64,000 bases of DNA, taken from NCBI RefSeq assembly GCF_000429765.1, contig NZ_AUCM01000016.1:1-64000 (forward strand), in the 5' to 3' direction. How positions within the stretch are numbered: the stretch's first letter is position 1; every line of letters starts with the position of its first letter. Source of the stretch: Gemmobacter nectariphilus DSM 15620 (GTDB lineage Bacteria; Pseudomonadota; Alphaproteobacteria; Rhodobacterales; Rhodobacteraceae). The translations under genes and the position numbers were made by a program. Below the pieces are notes generated by a model. The model saw nothing but the letters and a program-made list of their open reading frames with translations. It had not been told where the DNA came from and ran no database searches. Positions 40,569-49,596 of the stretch are shown here, in pieces.

Positions 40569-43046
40569 TCAATGCACAACTGCGGCCTGGAACCGCCGCA
40601 GCCGGAGGGCGTTTCCAAGAACAAAGACCGACGACAAGGCCATCGCGGCGGCAGCGAAGATCGGTGACAGAAGAACGCCGAAGCTCGGCCACAGCACGCC
40701 CGCGGCAACAGGGATCAAGGCAGCGTTATAGGCAAAGGCCCAGAAGAGGTTCTGCCGGATGTTGCGCATCACGGCCTTGGACAGCGCGATGGCGTCCGAT
40801 ACCGCCGTCAGGCGACCGGTCATGAGCACGACGTCCGCCGCCTCGATTGCTACGTCGGTCCCCGTTCCGACAGCAAGGCCAACGTCAGCCTCGGCCAGGG
40901 CCGGGGCATCATTGATGCCGTCGCCGACATAGGCGAGCTGTCCCAACGCCTTCAGTCGCTTGACTGCGGCGACCTTGCCGTCCGGCAGCACTTCGGCCAC
41001 GATCTCGTCGATGCCGAGTTGGCGGGCGATGGCGCCTGCGGTGCGGGCGTTGTCGCCAGTGATCATCGCAACTTTCAGCCCCATAGTGTGCAGGGCGCGG
41101 ATTGCCGTTGGCGTGGTCTCCTTGATCGGGTCCGCGACAGCAAGGATGGCAGCGAGTTTGCCGTCGATGGCGGCATAGAGCGGCGACTTGCCTTCGTCTC
41201 CCAATCGAGCGGCAGTATTCCCAAAGGGCGATACGTCAATCCCCAGTCGGGCCATGTAGCGATCAGCGCCGATCTCGATCCGCTGCCCGCCCGCCTGTGC
41301 AGTGACGCCGAAGCCGGTAACGGAGTCGAAGGCTGTGACGGCGGGCAGGGACAAACCTTCGTCTTCTGCGGCCTTTACGATGGCGCGGGCGATCGGGTGC
41401 TCGGACTTCGCTTCGACGGCTGCCAAGAGTGACAGAACGGCGGCGCGATCGAAACCTGGTGCAAGATCGAGGTCGGTGAGGCTCGGCCTGCCCTCGGTTA
41501 GCGTGCCGGTCTTGTCGAGTGCCACGACCTTCACTCCCTGAAGAGACTGGAGCGCCTCGCCCTTGCGGAACAGCACCCCCATTTCGGCCCCGCGCCCGGT
41601 GCCCACCATGATCGAGGTCGGCGTGGCGAGGCCCATGGCGCAGGGGCAAGCGATGATCAGCACGGCTACGGCATTGACAAGACCGAAGGTCAACGCGGGG
41701 TCGGGGCCGAAGATCAGCCAAACGGCAAAGGTCAGTGCTGCAAGCGCCATCACTACCGGGACGAACCACATCGTGACCTTGTCGACGAGTGCCTGGATCG
41801 GCAGCTTGCCGCCCTGTGCCGCCTCGACCATGCGAATGATTTGAGCGAGCATCGTCGCCTCGCCCACCGCGGTGGCGCGGAACGTGAAGGCACCTGTCTG
41901 GTTTACAGTCCCGCCGGTTACCCCATTCCCAGCGGTCTTCTCCACCGGCAGCGGCTCGCCCGAAATCATGCTCTCGTCGATCCAGCTTGCGCCAGTCATT
42001 ACCTCGCCATCGACTGGCACCCGCTCACCGGGACGGACCTCGACGACATCTCCCGGGCGCACCTCGGAAACAGGCACCTCGACCACCCCGCCGCTGCGGA
42101 TCACCCGGGCTGTCTTGGCCTGTAGGCCGACCAGCCGCTTGATCGCCTCGGACGTGCGTCCTTTGGCGCGCGCTTCGAGGTAGCGACCGAGCAGGATCAG
42201 CGTGACGATCACCGCCGCCGCCTCGTAGTAGACATATGTTGTCCCGGCAGGCAGGAGCCCTGGAGCGAAGGTGGCGACCAGCGAATAGCCGTAGGCGGCC
42301 GAGGTGCCGACGGCGACCAGGCTGTTCATGTCGGGGGTGAGGCGGGCAAGCGCAGGCAGGCCCTTGCGGAAAAAGCGCAAGCCGGGGCCGAAGAGGACTG
42401 CCGAGGTCAGGGCGAACTGCAAATACCAACTGTTCTGCATCCCGATCGTGTTCATTACGGCCATGTGGACCGACATGAACAGGTGCGACCCCATTTCCAG
42501 AACGAAGACCGGTAACGAAAGGGCGGCAGCGATTACAACATCTCGCTTCAGCAACGCTTCTTCTGCGGCCTTTTTCGCTGTCGCGCCATCATGCGCAGCC
42601 ATAGCTGGGGCTGCGGGGCGGGCGTCATATCCCGCGTCTGCTACCGCTCGGGTCAGCGCCGCCACATCGGCCGATCCTCGCACTGTTGCCCGCTCGGTAG
42701 CCAGATTGACGGTGGCAGACGCTACCCCCGGCACTGATGCCAACGCCCGTTCGACCCTCGCCACGCAAGAGGCACAGGTCATGCCTTCGATAGCGAGATC
42801 GATGGGCTTTGCTGGCACATCGTAGCCCGCATCTTCGACGGCCCTCACCAACGCACCGCGATCGAGCGCCACGCCCGTAACCTCGGCTCGCTCGGTGGCA
42901 AGGTTAACTGATGCCGTCGTCACCCCCGGCACAGCTTTCAAAGCCCGTTCGACATGTGCGACGCAGGACGCGCAAGTCATCCCGTCGACGTCGATCGTCA
43001 TAAGATCGGTATCAATTCGAGACGATTGCTTTGCGAGCATGTTCAT
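40569..43046 (-). CDS. Cu(I)-exporting P1B-1 ATPase CopA
   Basis: An 825-residue ATPase. Two N-terminal HMA domains each carry GMTCASC. Then come eight membrane segments with the CPC metal site (ACPCAMG), the TGE-type actuator loop ([10 protein letters not shown]), the phosphorylation motif DKTGTLTEG, and [10 protein letters not shown]. The start at 43046 ([13 protein letters not shown]) has AGGAA upstream. It pumps Cu(I) to the periplasm. It is driven by a 19-bp-spacer CueR promoter and followed by cueR. Confidence 0.92.
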   Translation of the reverse strand: MNMLAKQSSRIDTDLMTIDVDGMTCASCVAHVERALKAVPGVTTASVNLATERAEVTGVALDRGALVRAVEDAGYDVPAKPIDLAIEGMTCASCVARVERALASVPGVASATVNLATERATVRGSADVAALTRAVADAGYDARPAAPAMAAHDGATAKKAAEEALLKRDVVIAAALSLPVFVLEMGSHLFMSVHMAVMNTIGMQNSWYLQFALTSAVLFGPGLRFFRKGLPALARLTPDMNSLVAVGTSAAYGYSLVATFAPGLLPAGTTYVYYEAAAVIVTLILLGRYLEARAKGRTSEAIKRLVGLQAKTARVIRSGGVVEVPVSEVRPGDVVEVRPGERVPVDGEVMTGASWIDESMISGEPLPVEKTAGNGVTGGTVNQTGAFTFRATAVGEATMLAQIIRMVEAAQGGKLPIQALVDKVTMWFVPVVMALAALTFAVWLIFGPDPALTFGLVNAVAVLIIACPCAMGLATPTSIMVGTGRGAEMGVLFRKGEALQSLQGVKVVALDKTGTLTEGRPSLTDLDLAPGFDRAAVLSLLAAVEAKSEHPIARAIVKAAEDEGLSLPAVTAFDSVTGFGVTAQAGGQRIEIGADRYMARLGIDVSPFGNTAARLGDEGKSPLYAAIDGKLAAILAVADPIKETTPTAIRALHTMGLKVAMITGDNARTAGAIARQLGIDEIVAEVLPDGKVAAVKRLKALGQLAYVGDGINDAPALAEADVGLAVGTGTDVAIEAADVVLMTGRLTAVSDAIALSKAVMRNIRQNLFWAFAYNAALIPVAAGVLWPSFGVLLSPIFAAAAMALSSVFVLGNALRLRRFQAAVVH

Positions 43047-43080
43047 CACGGAATTCCTTTCAGGGATGCCTCCGCCGTAT

Positions 43081-43111
43081 GAGATACGGCTTCCCATTAT
43101 GGTAAGGTCAA
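43081..43111 (-). promoter_or_regulatory. CueR-type promoter of copA
   Basis: On the minus strand, -35 TTGACC (43106-43111) and -10 TATCTC (43081-43086) are separated by exactly 19 bp containing CTTACCATAATGGGAAG, an imperfect CCTTCC/GGAAGG-like dyad. This is the MerR-family layout expected for copA. Confidence 0.75.
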
Positions 43112-43148
43112 GGGGCAACCTGAGATTCGTCATCACGGCTTTGTGGGC

Positions 43149-43179
43149 TTGACCTTACAACCGTGGGAAGCCCTATCTG
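43149..43179 (+). promoter_or_regulatory. CueR-type promoter of the copZ operon
   Basis: On the plus strand, -35 TTGACC (43149-43154) and -10 TATCTG (43174-43179) flank a 19-bp spacer with CTTACAACCGTGGGAAG. It is a near copy of the copA promoter facing the other way, 36 bp upstream of the copZ-like start. Confidence 0.75.
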
Positions 43180-43214
43180 ATGACGCATGAGGCAAAACCC
43201 TGAAGGAGGCACTC

Positions 43215-43403
43215 ATGCAGTTCCATATCGAGAACATGACCTGTGGCGGTTGCGCCAACAGTGTGACGAGGGCGATCCAGTCGGTGGATCCGGCCGCCGA
43301 CGTCAAGGCGGACCCCAGCACGCAGAAGGTCGAAGTCACGTCCGCAGTTGCGCGTGATCGGCTGGTCGCGGCCCTGACCAAGGTTGGCTACGCCCCTGCC
43401 TGA
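43215..43403 (+). CDS. CopZ-like copper chaperone (HMA domain)
   Basis: A 62-residue single HMA domain with MTCGGC (Cys13, Cys16). AAGGAGG precedes the ATG. It would carry Cu(I) in the cytoplasm to the ATPases. It has its own CueR-type promoter and precedes the DUF305 and CopB genes. Confidence 0.88.
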   Translation: MQFHIENMTCGGCANSVTRAIQSVDPAADVKADPSTQKVEVTSAVARDRLVAALTKVGYAPA

Positions 43404-43433
43404 AGCATCCAAAACAATACAGGACATCCGAAA

Positions 43434-43850
43434 ATGAAAAAACGCACAGTAGTGCTCTCCGCAGCAGCCATTGCCGTTGTTGGCGGCCTTGCCATCGCCC
43501 AGACCATGGAAGGGATGGACCATTCTAACATGGGCGGAATGGGAGACATGGGCATGATGAGCCACACGTCGCTGATCCCGCCGGAACTCGCCGACAATCC
43601 GGCCGCACAGGCCTATGCCGCCGCCATGGATAAGATGATGGCCGACATGATGGTCCCATATACAGGCGATGCGGACGTCGACTTTGTGCGAGGCATGATC
43701 CCGCACCACGAAGCCGCAGTCGCCATGGCGCAGATCCAGCTGGAACATGGAACCGACCCTGAAATCCGCAAGCTCGCGGAAGAGGTGATCGCGGCTCAGG
43801 AAGCCGAGATTGCCGAGATGAAGGCCTGGCTCGCCGCACGCGGCCTGTAA
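43434..43850 (+). CDS. DUF305 periplasmic copper-binding protein
   Basis: A 138-residue secreted protein with a Sec signal (to about AIA-QTM). A Met/His-rich stretch ([18 protein letters not shown]) is followed by the DUF305 four-helix ferritin-like core with [17 protein letters not shown]. The family includes CopM-type copper-binding proteins. It sits between the copper chaperone and the CopB ATPase. Confidence 0.88.
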   Translation: MKKRTVVLSAAAIAVVGGLAIAQTMEGMDHSNMGGMGDMGMMSHTSLIPPELADNPAAQAYAAAMDKMMADMMVPYTGDADVDFVRGMIPHHEAAVAMAQIQLEHGTDPEIRKLAEEVIAAQEAEIAEMKAWLAARGL

Positions 43851-43950
43851 GGCTCTTCAGTGGCGTGCGGGGTGGCTTGCTCCCGGCCATCCCGCCGCCC
43901 GACTGGCAGGGGCTCTTGATCCACCCTGGCAACGTGAAAGGAGCGCAGCT

Positions 43951-46047
43951 ATGTCGGATGCACACCGGAACAAGCATCATCAGCATGGACATGGGATCGC
44001 AGCGGGCTCTGGGCCCGCCGACGTTCAGTCGGGCGCTTCGGCAGCCACTGATGAGAGACCTGCAACTGCACATGCAGGACACCATGCCGGGCATGGCGAC
44101 ATGGTCGCCGACTATCAGCGCAGGTTCTGGGTCTCGCTGGTACTCACGATCCCTGTTCTGATCCTTTCGCCCATGGTGCGCGACTTTGCGGGGCAGGGGA
44201 TGACGCCGCTGTTTACCGCCGAGGAGTGGGTCGCACTTGCCCTGTCCTCCATCATCTACTTCTGGGGCGGTTGGCCTTTCCTTACTGGCGCGCTTCCGGA
44301 GATCCGGACGGGCCGTCCTGGGATGATGACGCTGGTCGCACTGGCGATCTCGACCGCGTATTTCTATTCCGCCGCCGTCACGCTGGGCCTGCCTGGTGGT
44401 GAGCCGTTCTATTGGGAACTGGCCACGCTGGTGACCATCATGCTGCTGGGTCACTGGCTGGAAATGCGGTCGGTTCTCGGTGCATCGCGGGCGCTGGAGG
44501 AACTGGTGCGCCTCTTGCCCGACACCGCGCTGCGGGTGACGGCCGATGGCGGCACCGAGGAGGTGGCGGTGGCGGCGCTGATCGCCGGCGACCGGGTGGT
44601 GATCCGCCCGGGCGCGAAGGTGCCAGTGGACGGCGTGATCACCGACGGCGTCTCGTCGTTCAATGAGGCGATGCTGACGGGCGAGTCGAAGCCCGTGACG
44701 CGCACGGCCGGCGAGACCGTTATCGGCGGGGCGGTCAACGGCGAGGGCGCGGTCACCATCGAGGTCAAGGCAACTGGGGAGGCGACCTACCTTTCGCAGG
44801 TCATCGCCATGGTAAAGGCCGCGCAGAACAGCCGGTCGCGCACCCAGGACCTTGCCACCCGCGCGGCCACAGTTCTGACCTGGGTCGCCATCACCGTCGG
44901 CCTGGGTTCGTTCGTCTGGTGGATCTGGGCGGGCGAAAGCGTCACCTTCGCACTGGAGCGGATGGTGACGGTGATGGTCATTGCCTGCCCCCACGCGCTT
45001 GGCCTTGCCGTGCCGCTGGTGGTGGCAGTCTCGACGTCGCTGGCGGCCAAAAACGGCCTCCTGATCCGCGACCGCGCAGCCTTTGAGCGGGCGCGCGACC
45101 TGAACGCTGTGGTGTTCGACAAGACAGGTACACTGACCGAGGGGCGGTTCGGGGTCAGCGATATCGTCATGCTCGACGGTGGCGATGCAGCAGTGGCGCT
45201 GCGCATGGCAGCTTCGGTCGAAAGCCAGTCGCAGCACCCGATCGCGCAAGGCATCGTGGCCGATGCCAAGGCCAGGGGGATCGACTTTCCCGCCCCGGAG
45301 GGGCTGCACAGCATTACTGGCGCCGGCGTCACCGCTCGGGTGGACGGAGAGGACGTGGCCATCGTCAGCCCCGGCCACCTGCGTCGGCAGAACACCCCTG
45401 TGACAGATCCGCGCCTTGCGGCACTGGAGGAGGCGGGCAAGACAGTTGTTGTCCTTGTGAGGGGCGGCAAGCCGCAAGCACTCTTCGCGTTGGCCGACAT
45501 CGTGCGGTCGGAATCTCGCGATGTTGTGGCGCGCCTCAAAGCCAGGGGTGTGCAGTCGATCATGATGACGGGTGATGCGGAAGGCGTAGCCCGGTCGGTC
45601 GCAACCGAGCTGGGGCTGGACGAATACTTCGCTCAGGTCCTGCCCGATCAGAAGGCGGCCCGGGTCAAGGAATTGCGTGCCCGGGGACTGAAGGTTGCTA
45701 TGGTCGGTGACGGTGTCAACGACGCCCCGGCGTTGGTCGAGGCCGATCTTGGCATCGCCATCGGCGCGGGCACGGATGTGGCGGTAGAATCAGCCGATGT
45801 CGTACTCGTCCGCTCCGACCCGCGTGATGTCGAGGCCATTCTCGGCCTGTCGCGGGCCACCTACAACAAGATGGTGCAGAACCTGATCTGGGCCACAGGA
45901 TACAATGCGTTTGCAATTCCGATGGCCGCGGGGATCACATTCGGCACAGGATTCCTGATGACGCCGGCCGTCGGGGCCGTGTTCATGTCGGCGTCCACCA
46001 TAATCGTCGCCATCAACGCCCAGCTTTTGCGGCGCTATCGGGGCTGA
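43951..46047 (+). CDS. CopB-type heavy-metal ATPase
   Basis: A 698-residue P1B ATPase with a His-rich N-terminus (DAHRNKHHQHGHGI) instead of HMA domains, and the CPH metal site (ACPHALGLAVPL) typical of CopB (P1B-3). Other motifs: TGES (LTGESKPVTR), [25 protein letters not shown] precedes the start. It probably exports Cu(I)/Cu(II), complementing CopA. The 100-bp gap before it shows no separate CueR box. Confidence 0.9.
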   Translation: MSDAHRNKHHQHGHGIAAGSGPADVQSGASAATDERPATAHAGHHAGHGDMVADYQRRFWVSLVLTIPVLILSPMVRDFAGQGMTPLFTAEEWVALALSSIIYFWGGWPFLTGALPEIRTGRPGMMTLVALAISTAYFYSAAVTLGLPGGEPFYWELATLVTIMLLGHWLEMRSVLGASRALEELVRLLPDTALRVTADGGTEEVAVAALIAGDRVVIRPGAKVPVDGVITDGVSSFNEAMLTGESKPVTRTAGETVIGGAVNGEGAVTIEVKATGEATYLSQVIAMVKAAQNSRSRTQDLATRAATVLTWVAITVGLGSFVWWIWAGESVTFALERMVTVMVIACPHALGLAVPLVVAVSTSLAAKNGLLIRDRAAFERARDLNAVVFDKTGTLTEGRFGVSDIVMLDGGDAAVALRMAASVESQSQHPIAQGIVADAKARGIDFPAPEGLHSITGAGVTARVDGEDVAIVSPGHLRRQNTPVTDPRLAALEEAGKTVVVLVRGGKPQALFALADIVRSESRDVVARLKARGVQSIMMTGDAEGVARSVATELGLDEYFAQVLPDQKAARVKELRARGLKVAMVGDGVNDAPALVEADLGIAIGAGTDVAVESADVVLVRSDPRDVEAILGLSRATYNKMVQNLIWATGYNAFAIPMAAGITFGTGFLMTPAVGAVFMSASTIIVAINAQLLRRYRG

Positions 46048-46055
46048 CGCTCCGG

Positions 46056-46640
46056 TCACATGCCATGCAGCCCGTGCAGGCTGCCGGTGAGCAGGACCGG
46101 CGCCAGCAGGGGCGCCGCAACGGCAAGGACCAGTGCACGGTCGCGCCATCTTTCCAGACGCCAGCAAAGAAAGCTGGTCAGCCCCACGACCAGCGCAACT
46201 TCGAACATCCCGAAGGCCTCGCCGTAGAACTGCGGATTCCAATAGCTGACCGGACTGCGGAAAACCCAGTCCGAGACAGGCCAGAGCTGGCGGCGGGTAT
46301 CATCGTGATGTGTCAGAAAGTCCGCAAGGGCATGCAGAAGACCGGCGCCCGCGAAGGCGCGCAGGATCAGCTGTCTGCGCCAGAGTGCCAACCCGAGCAG
46401 ACTTCCCCAGACGAAAAAGCTGTGGTCCACGGCGAAGACAGCCTGCCAGCTCTCCGAAAAGAACAGTGTGCTGAAGACCTCATGTTCCGGAATGCCCGAA
46501 ACGCGGGTTGAGCAAAGGACCATTGCAAACATCGGAAGGTCCGGAGCGAGCCCACCTGCGAGCGCGGCCACCAGGGTTGCGACGCAGAGGGGTCGTGCGA
46601 AGATTGCAGCCCCGAGCAGCATGTGGGACGGCGTGTTCAT
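46056..46640 (-). CDS. YdjM/DUF457-like membrane protein
   Basis: A 194-residue membrane protein starting MNTPSHMLLGAAIFARP, with about five segments. It resembles LexA-regulated YdjM-type inner-membrane metal-dependent hydrolases (conserved TPSH, GGLAPDLPMF, VDHSFF, LHALADFLTHHDD), which bind metal through His and Asp. The natural substrate is unknown. It is the last gene of the leftward L,D-transpeptidase operon and 4 bp from the DsbA-like gene. Confidence 0.75.
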   Translation of the reverse strand: MNTPSHMLLGAAIFARPLCVATLVAALAGGLAPDLPMFAMVLCSTRVSGIPEHEVFSTLFFSESWQAVFAVDHSFFVWGSLLGLALWRRQLILRAFAGAGLLHALADFLTHHDDTRRQLWPVSDWVFRSPVSYWNPQFYGEAFGMFEVALVVGLTSFLCWRLERWRDRALVLAVAAPLLAPVLLTGSLHGLHGM

Positions 46641-46644
46641 CGGG

Positions 46645-47412
46645 TCAGCAAACTGGCGCTGCCTGGGCAGCCTCGTCTTCCACAATCTGGCGAAGGAGCG
46701 CGTAAGGGATTGCGCCATTCAGGACGGTCCGCCCGATTACAAGACCTGGCGTGCCGATGAAGCCAAAGATATCGGCGAGCGCTCGTGTTCGGTTCATCTC
46801 TTCCTGCACCTCTGCAGATGCCATGTCTTTGGTCAGCCGATCGACATCGAGGCCGATATCCGCCGCCACCCTGAGGACTGAGGCTTCTTCGGCGACCAGA
46901 GGTGTTCGCATGAACCGACGCCGAAGTTCTGGTTGTTTGCCTTGCTTCGCGGCAGCGACCGACGCCCGCGCTGCAAGCTCGGAAGCGGGTCCGAAGATCG
47001 GAAGTTCATGCTGAACCAGCCAGAAGGAAGCAGGATGATCGGCCATCAGCGTGTCGAGGTCTCGCTCCAGCGCCCGGCAGTAGGGACAGCGGAACTCGCT
47101 GAAATAGGCAATGGGAATGACCCCCTCAGAACCGCTGTTGCCAAAGAGGGCAAGGCAGGGGTCAGCACGTACCGCTTCGGCACGCGCGCGGCGCTGGTCT
47201 GCATCCTGAGGCGGCGCATCGAGTCCGACAAGGGCCAGCGGTGTTCCGGAGGTCTGGCCAACCCCGTCAAGTCGGCGAAACGGCGGCAGATCCGCAATGT
47301 CGGCATAGCGCGGCCCGCGGCCCGGGAGCCGGTCCCAGGGAAGGGCACGCAGACCATAGATAAGGGCAACGATCCCGCCGAAGACGAGAAGGTCGCGGCG
47401 CCTCACGTTCAC
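46645..47412 (-). CDS. DsbA-family thiol oxidoreductase
   Basis: A 255-residue protein starting at a GTG that overlaps the L,D-transpeptidase stop. A basic N-terminus and one membrane segment (LLVFGGIVALIYGL) anchor or export it. The thioredoxin-fold CPYC motif is at 109-112 (FRCPYCRALE), with the cis-Pro loop FIGTPGLVIG near the end. It should oxidise or shuffle periplasmic disulfides, perhaps repairing copper-damaged thiols. Confidence 0.82.
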   Translation of the reverse strand: MNVRRRDLLVFGGIVALIYGLRALPWDRLPGRGPRYADIADLPPFRRLDGVGQTSGTPLALVGLDAPPQDADQRRARAEAVRADPCLALFGNSGSEGVIPIAYFSEFRCPYCRALERDLDTLMADHPASFWLVQHELPIFGPASELAARASVAAAKQGKQPELRRRFMRTPLVAEEASVLRVAADIGLDVDRLTKDMASAEVQEEMNRTRALADIFGFIGTPGLVIGRTVLNGAIPYALLRQIVEDEAAQAAPVC

Positions 47413-47972
47413 ATCACAGTCACCGGTGTTCCAACCGGCACCTGTTCGTAGAGCTGGATCACATGCTCGTTCAGCATCCGGATACAACCGTTCGAGACGG
47501 ACTGACCGATTGACCACGGCTCGGTCGTGCCATGGATACGATAGTAGGTATCGCGCCCTTCCCGGTAAAGGTAGAGCGCGCGCGCCCCAAGGGGGTTGTT
47601 CGGCCCGCCGGGGACACCATCGGCGAACTGGGCATAACGGTCAGGATTGCGGCGGATCATGTCGTTCGTCGGACGCCAGGACGGCCATTCGGCTTTGCGC
47701 TCGATGATCGCGGACCCCCTGAAGGCAAGCCCGGCCTTGCCGACACCGACTCCGTAGCGGATCGCCCGCTCGGTATCGAAGACGTGGTACAGAAAGAAGC
47801 TTCGCGGGAACACGAGGATCTGTCCGGGCGCGTGCTGCTCGCGGACGCGCACCTCGCGGGGCTGGAATTCGTCGGCCAGCACAAACGGCTCTGCGGTATG
47901 GGCCCGAAGGATGGTGGGCGAGGACAGCGCTGCAAGCGCGGCCCCGCCAATGAGGAAGCGTCGGGAAATCAT
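47409..47972 (-). CDS. L,D-transpeptidase (YkuD), copy 1
   Basis: A 187-residue protein with a twin-arginine-like signal (MISRRFLIGGAALAALSS). The YkuD active site is intact: His147 in YYRIHGTTEP and S-N-G-C163-I-R-M in SVSNGCIRM. It makes 3-3 peptidoglycan cross-links or attaches proteins to the wall. Second gene of the leftward operon, after a small secreted protein and before DsbA-like. L,D-transpeptidases are known copper-sensitive Cys enzymes. Confidence 0.88.
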   Translation of the reverse strand: MISRRFLIGGAALAALSSPTILRAHTAEPFVLADEFQPREVRVREQHAPGQILVFPRSFFLYHVFDTERAIRYGVGVGKAGLAFRGSAIIERKAEWPSWRPTNDMIRRNPDRYAQFADGVPGGPNNPLGARALYLYREGRDTYYRIHGTTEPWSIGQSVSNGCIRMLNEHVIQLYEQVPVGTPVTVM

Positions 47973-48009
47973 GCTATCTCCTGAGAGGAACGAAAATGAC
48001 CGGGTTCGT

Positions 48010-48312
48010 TCAGAAGACGTATCGCGGCGGCGGCGTGTGGGGGGCCAAACTGCGGCTGGAGCCCATGACCGGCGTGATCTCGAAATGCGACGATCCGGCC
48101 ACCGACATCAGAGTGACGGGCACTGGCTCACCGGGGAAAACAAGCTGACATGTTCCGTGTCCTGACCCCTCACCGCAGAAAGCATCTGGTATCAGGGGTT
48201 GGGCGTGAAGTGCGTCAGCATGTACTCCGTGCGGTGATCGTTCTGAGTGCGCCAGTCCAAAAAGGGTGGCGAGAAGGAGGAAACTGCACAGGAGGGCCAT
48301 CATCAACCGCAT
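48010..48312 (-). CDS. small secreted Cys-pair protein with PPPR tail
   Basis: A 100-residue precursor with a Sec signal (MRLMMALLCSFLLLATLFG). The mature part has His residues, a Cys pair (FCGEGSGHGTCQLVF) and ends TPPPRYVF. Two more proteins of the same layout occur at 49058 and 58195. It resembles small DUF2946-like proteins seen in copper loci. First gene of the leftward operon. Confidence 0.6.
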   Translation of the reverse strand: MRLMMALLCSFLLLATLFGLAHSERSPHGVHADALHAQPLIPDAFCGEGSGHGTCQLVFPGEPVPVTLMSVAGSSHFEITPVMGSSRSLAPHTPPPRYVF

Positions 48313-48330
48313 GGCTGGAGCATAGCCCTC

Positions 48331-48363
48331 TCACCTAAGTGCCGACTGATCACATCTAGGTGA
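48331..48363. promoter_or_regulatory. inverted repeat in the divergent transpeptidase promoter region
   Basis: TCACCTA (48331-48337) and TAGGTGA (48357-48363) are perfect 7-bp arms 19 bp apart, 19 bp upstream of the leftward start. It is a candidate operator for that operon, distinct from the CueR site on the rightward side. Confidence 0.4.
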
Positions 48364-48440
48364 AGCACCAAATTCCTTCCAGGATTGGCGAAAACGCAAC
48401 GCATTCACCTGTTTGTGACCCGGCCGCGATGCAAAGCCGT

Positions 48441-48466
48441 TTGACCTTCCCACGTTGGAAGGAAGC
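48441..48466 (+). promoter_or_regulatory. CueR box of the rightward envelope operon
   Basis: TTGACC (48441-48446) is followed by the dyad CCTTCC-CACGTT-GGAAGG (48445-48462), which is the classic CueR operator sequence. The -10 is poor (around 48466-48471), as in some activator-dependent promoters. The first gene starts at 48493. Confidence 0.7.
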
Positions 48467-48492
48467 AAACCTTGCTCAAAAAGGAGCAGAAC

Positions 48493-49053
48493 ATGCGATT
48501 CACTCGACGGCTTTTTGTTGCCGGAGCACTTGCCGCGCCTTTCGTGACCGGTCGCGCCGCCAGCGCGTCGGAAGACACGCCTGGCCCGGTCCGTAACAAC
48601 ATCTCGGCTTTTCGCACCCATGAGTGGCAGGATCACTTCGATGCTCTGGGCGTCGGGATCATCATCTCTGACACGACGGCCAAGGTCCTCCAGCACTGGA
48701 CGAGCGACGGTCAAATGTACCTCTACCCGACCTCGGTCCCGCTGTCGGACGAGCTGACCCGCCGGGGCTATACCGAGGTCGTCGAGAAACGGGTGAACCC
48801 GAGTTGGGCCCCGACACCGTCGATGCGGGAAAGGAACCCGGAATGGCCGGCCTTCGTGCCTGGCGGCGACCCGACCAACCCGCTCGGCACCCGCGCCCTT
48901 TACCTGTCGTGGCAATACTACCGCATCCATGGTACACACGACACGCGCAAGATCGGTCGCCGCTCGTCGAACGGCTGCATCGGGCTCTACAACGAACATA
49001 TCGAGGAAGTTTTCGACCGGACGCCGGTCGGGACGCAAGTGAAGCTGATCTAG
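48493..49053 (+). CDS. L,D-transpeptidase (YkuD), copy 2
   Basis: A 186-residue protein with a twin-arginine signal (FTRRLFVAGALAAPFVTG). The start at 48493 has AAGGAG upstream. The active site has His146 (YYRIHGTHDT) and Cys162 in SSNGCIGLYN. The Arg that normally follows the catalytic Cys (GC-x-R) is Gly here, so activity or specificity may differ from copy 1. First gene of the CueR-preceded operon, ending 4 bp before the next start. Confidence 0.87.
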   Translation: MRFTRRLFVAGALAAPFVTGRAASASEDTPGPVRNNISAFRTHEWQDHFDALGVGIIISDTTAKVLQHWTSDGQMYLYPTSVPLSDELTRRGYTEVVEKRVNPSWAPTPSMRERNPEWPAFVPGGDPTNPLGTRALYLSWQYYRIHGTHDTRKIGRRSSNGCIGLYNEHIEEVFDRTPVGTQVKLI

Positions 49054-49057
49054 CAAG

Positions 49058-49432
49058 ATGAAACCTTCGTCGACCTCACCGAACCCACTCAAGAACCTGT
49101 TTTCGCGCGGGTCGTTTCGGTTCGTGTCGATGTGGCTTCTGTCCGTGGTGCTGACGCTTGGCTTGGTCCTCGGACAGACCGCAGAGGCGGGCCCGGTCGA
49201 GGATCATCATCCCGGCACGTCGGTCGAGGTCGCGGGCAACGCCGGGCAAGAGACCGCGCCGGCACCTGCTTGCCACCCGGGCCTCGCCTGTTCTGTTTTC
49301 GTCGTGCCCGAGGGGCCGGTCACAGCATTGTCCCTTTCAATCGTGATCACTCTGCGACCGGACCTGACGCAGTCGCAACGCCGCTTCGGCGGCCCGTCTG
49401 TGACCCTGCCTCCCCCCCGAACCCGGATCTGA
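49058..49432 (+). CDS. small secreted Cys-pair protein with PPPR tail
   Basis: A 124-residue precursor with a signal anchor (VSMWLLSVVLTLGLVLGQ) and a mature part with DHHPG, a Cys pair (PACHPGLACSVFV) and the ending TLPPPRTRI. Same design as 48010 and 58195. Its position right after L,D-transpeptidase mirrors the small protein before copy 1. Possibly a periplasmic copper or thiol partner. Confidence 0.6.
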   Translation: MKPSSTSPNPLKNLFSRGSFRFVSMWLLSVVLTLGLVLGQTAEAGPVEDHHPGTSVEVAGNAGQETAPAPACHPGLACSVFVVPEGPVTALSLSIVITLRPDLTQSQRRFGGPSVTLPPPRTRI

Positions 49433-49596
49433 CAGTCAGGCCGGACGTGCGTCTGACGGTTCGATAGGCTCTCCGCAGCTCTGTCGACAGTTCAATCTCT
49501 GTAAGCCTGACACCAGACAGTTGCGCAAGCCGCGCGACCCGCCGGAGGCGGGACGCGGGATCGGTCAACAACAAGAAACCAAGGGCAGTCAGGCAG

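Noticed and set aside
43525-45477. Open frame of 650 codons on the - strand
   Set aside because: Lies opposite the CopB ATPase; Arg/His/Pro-rich translation with no motif.
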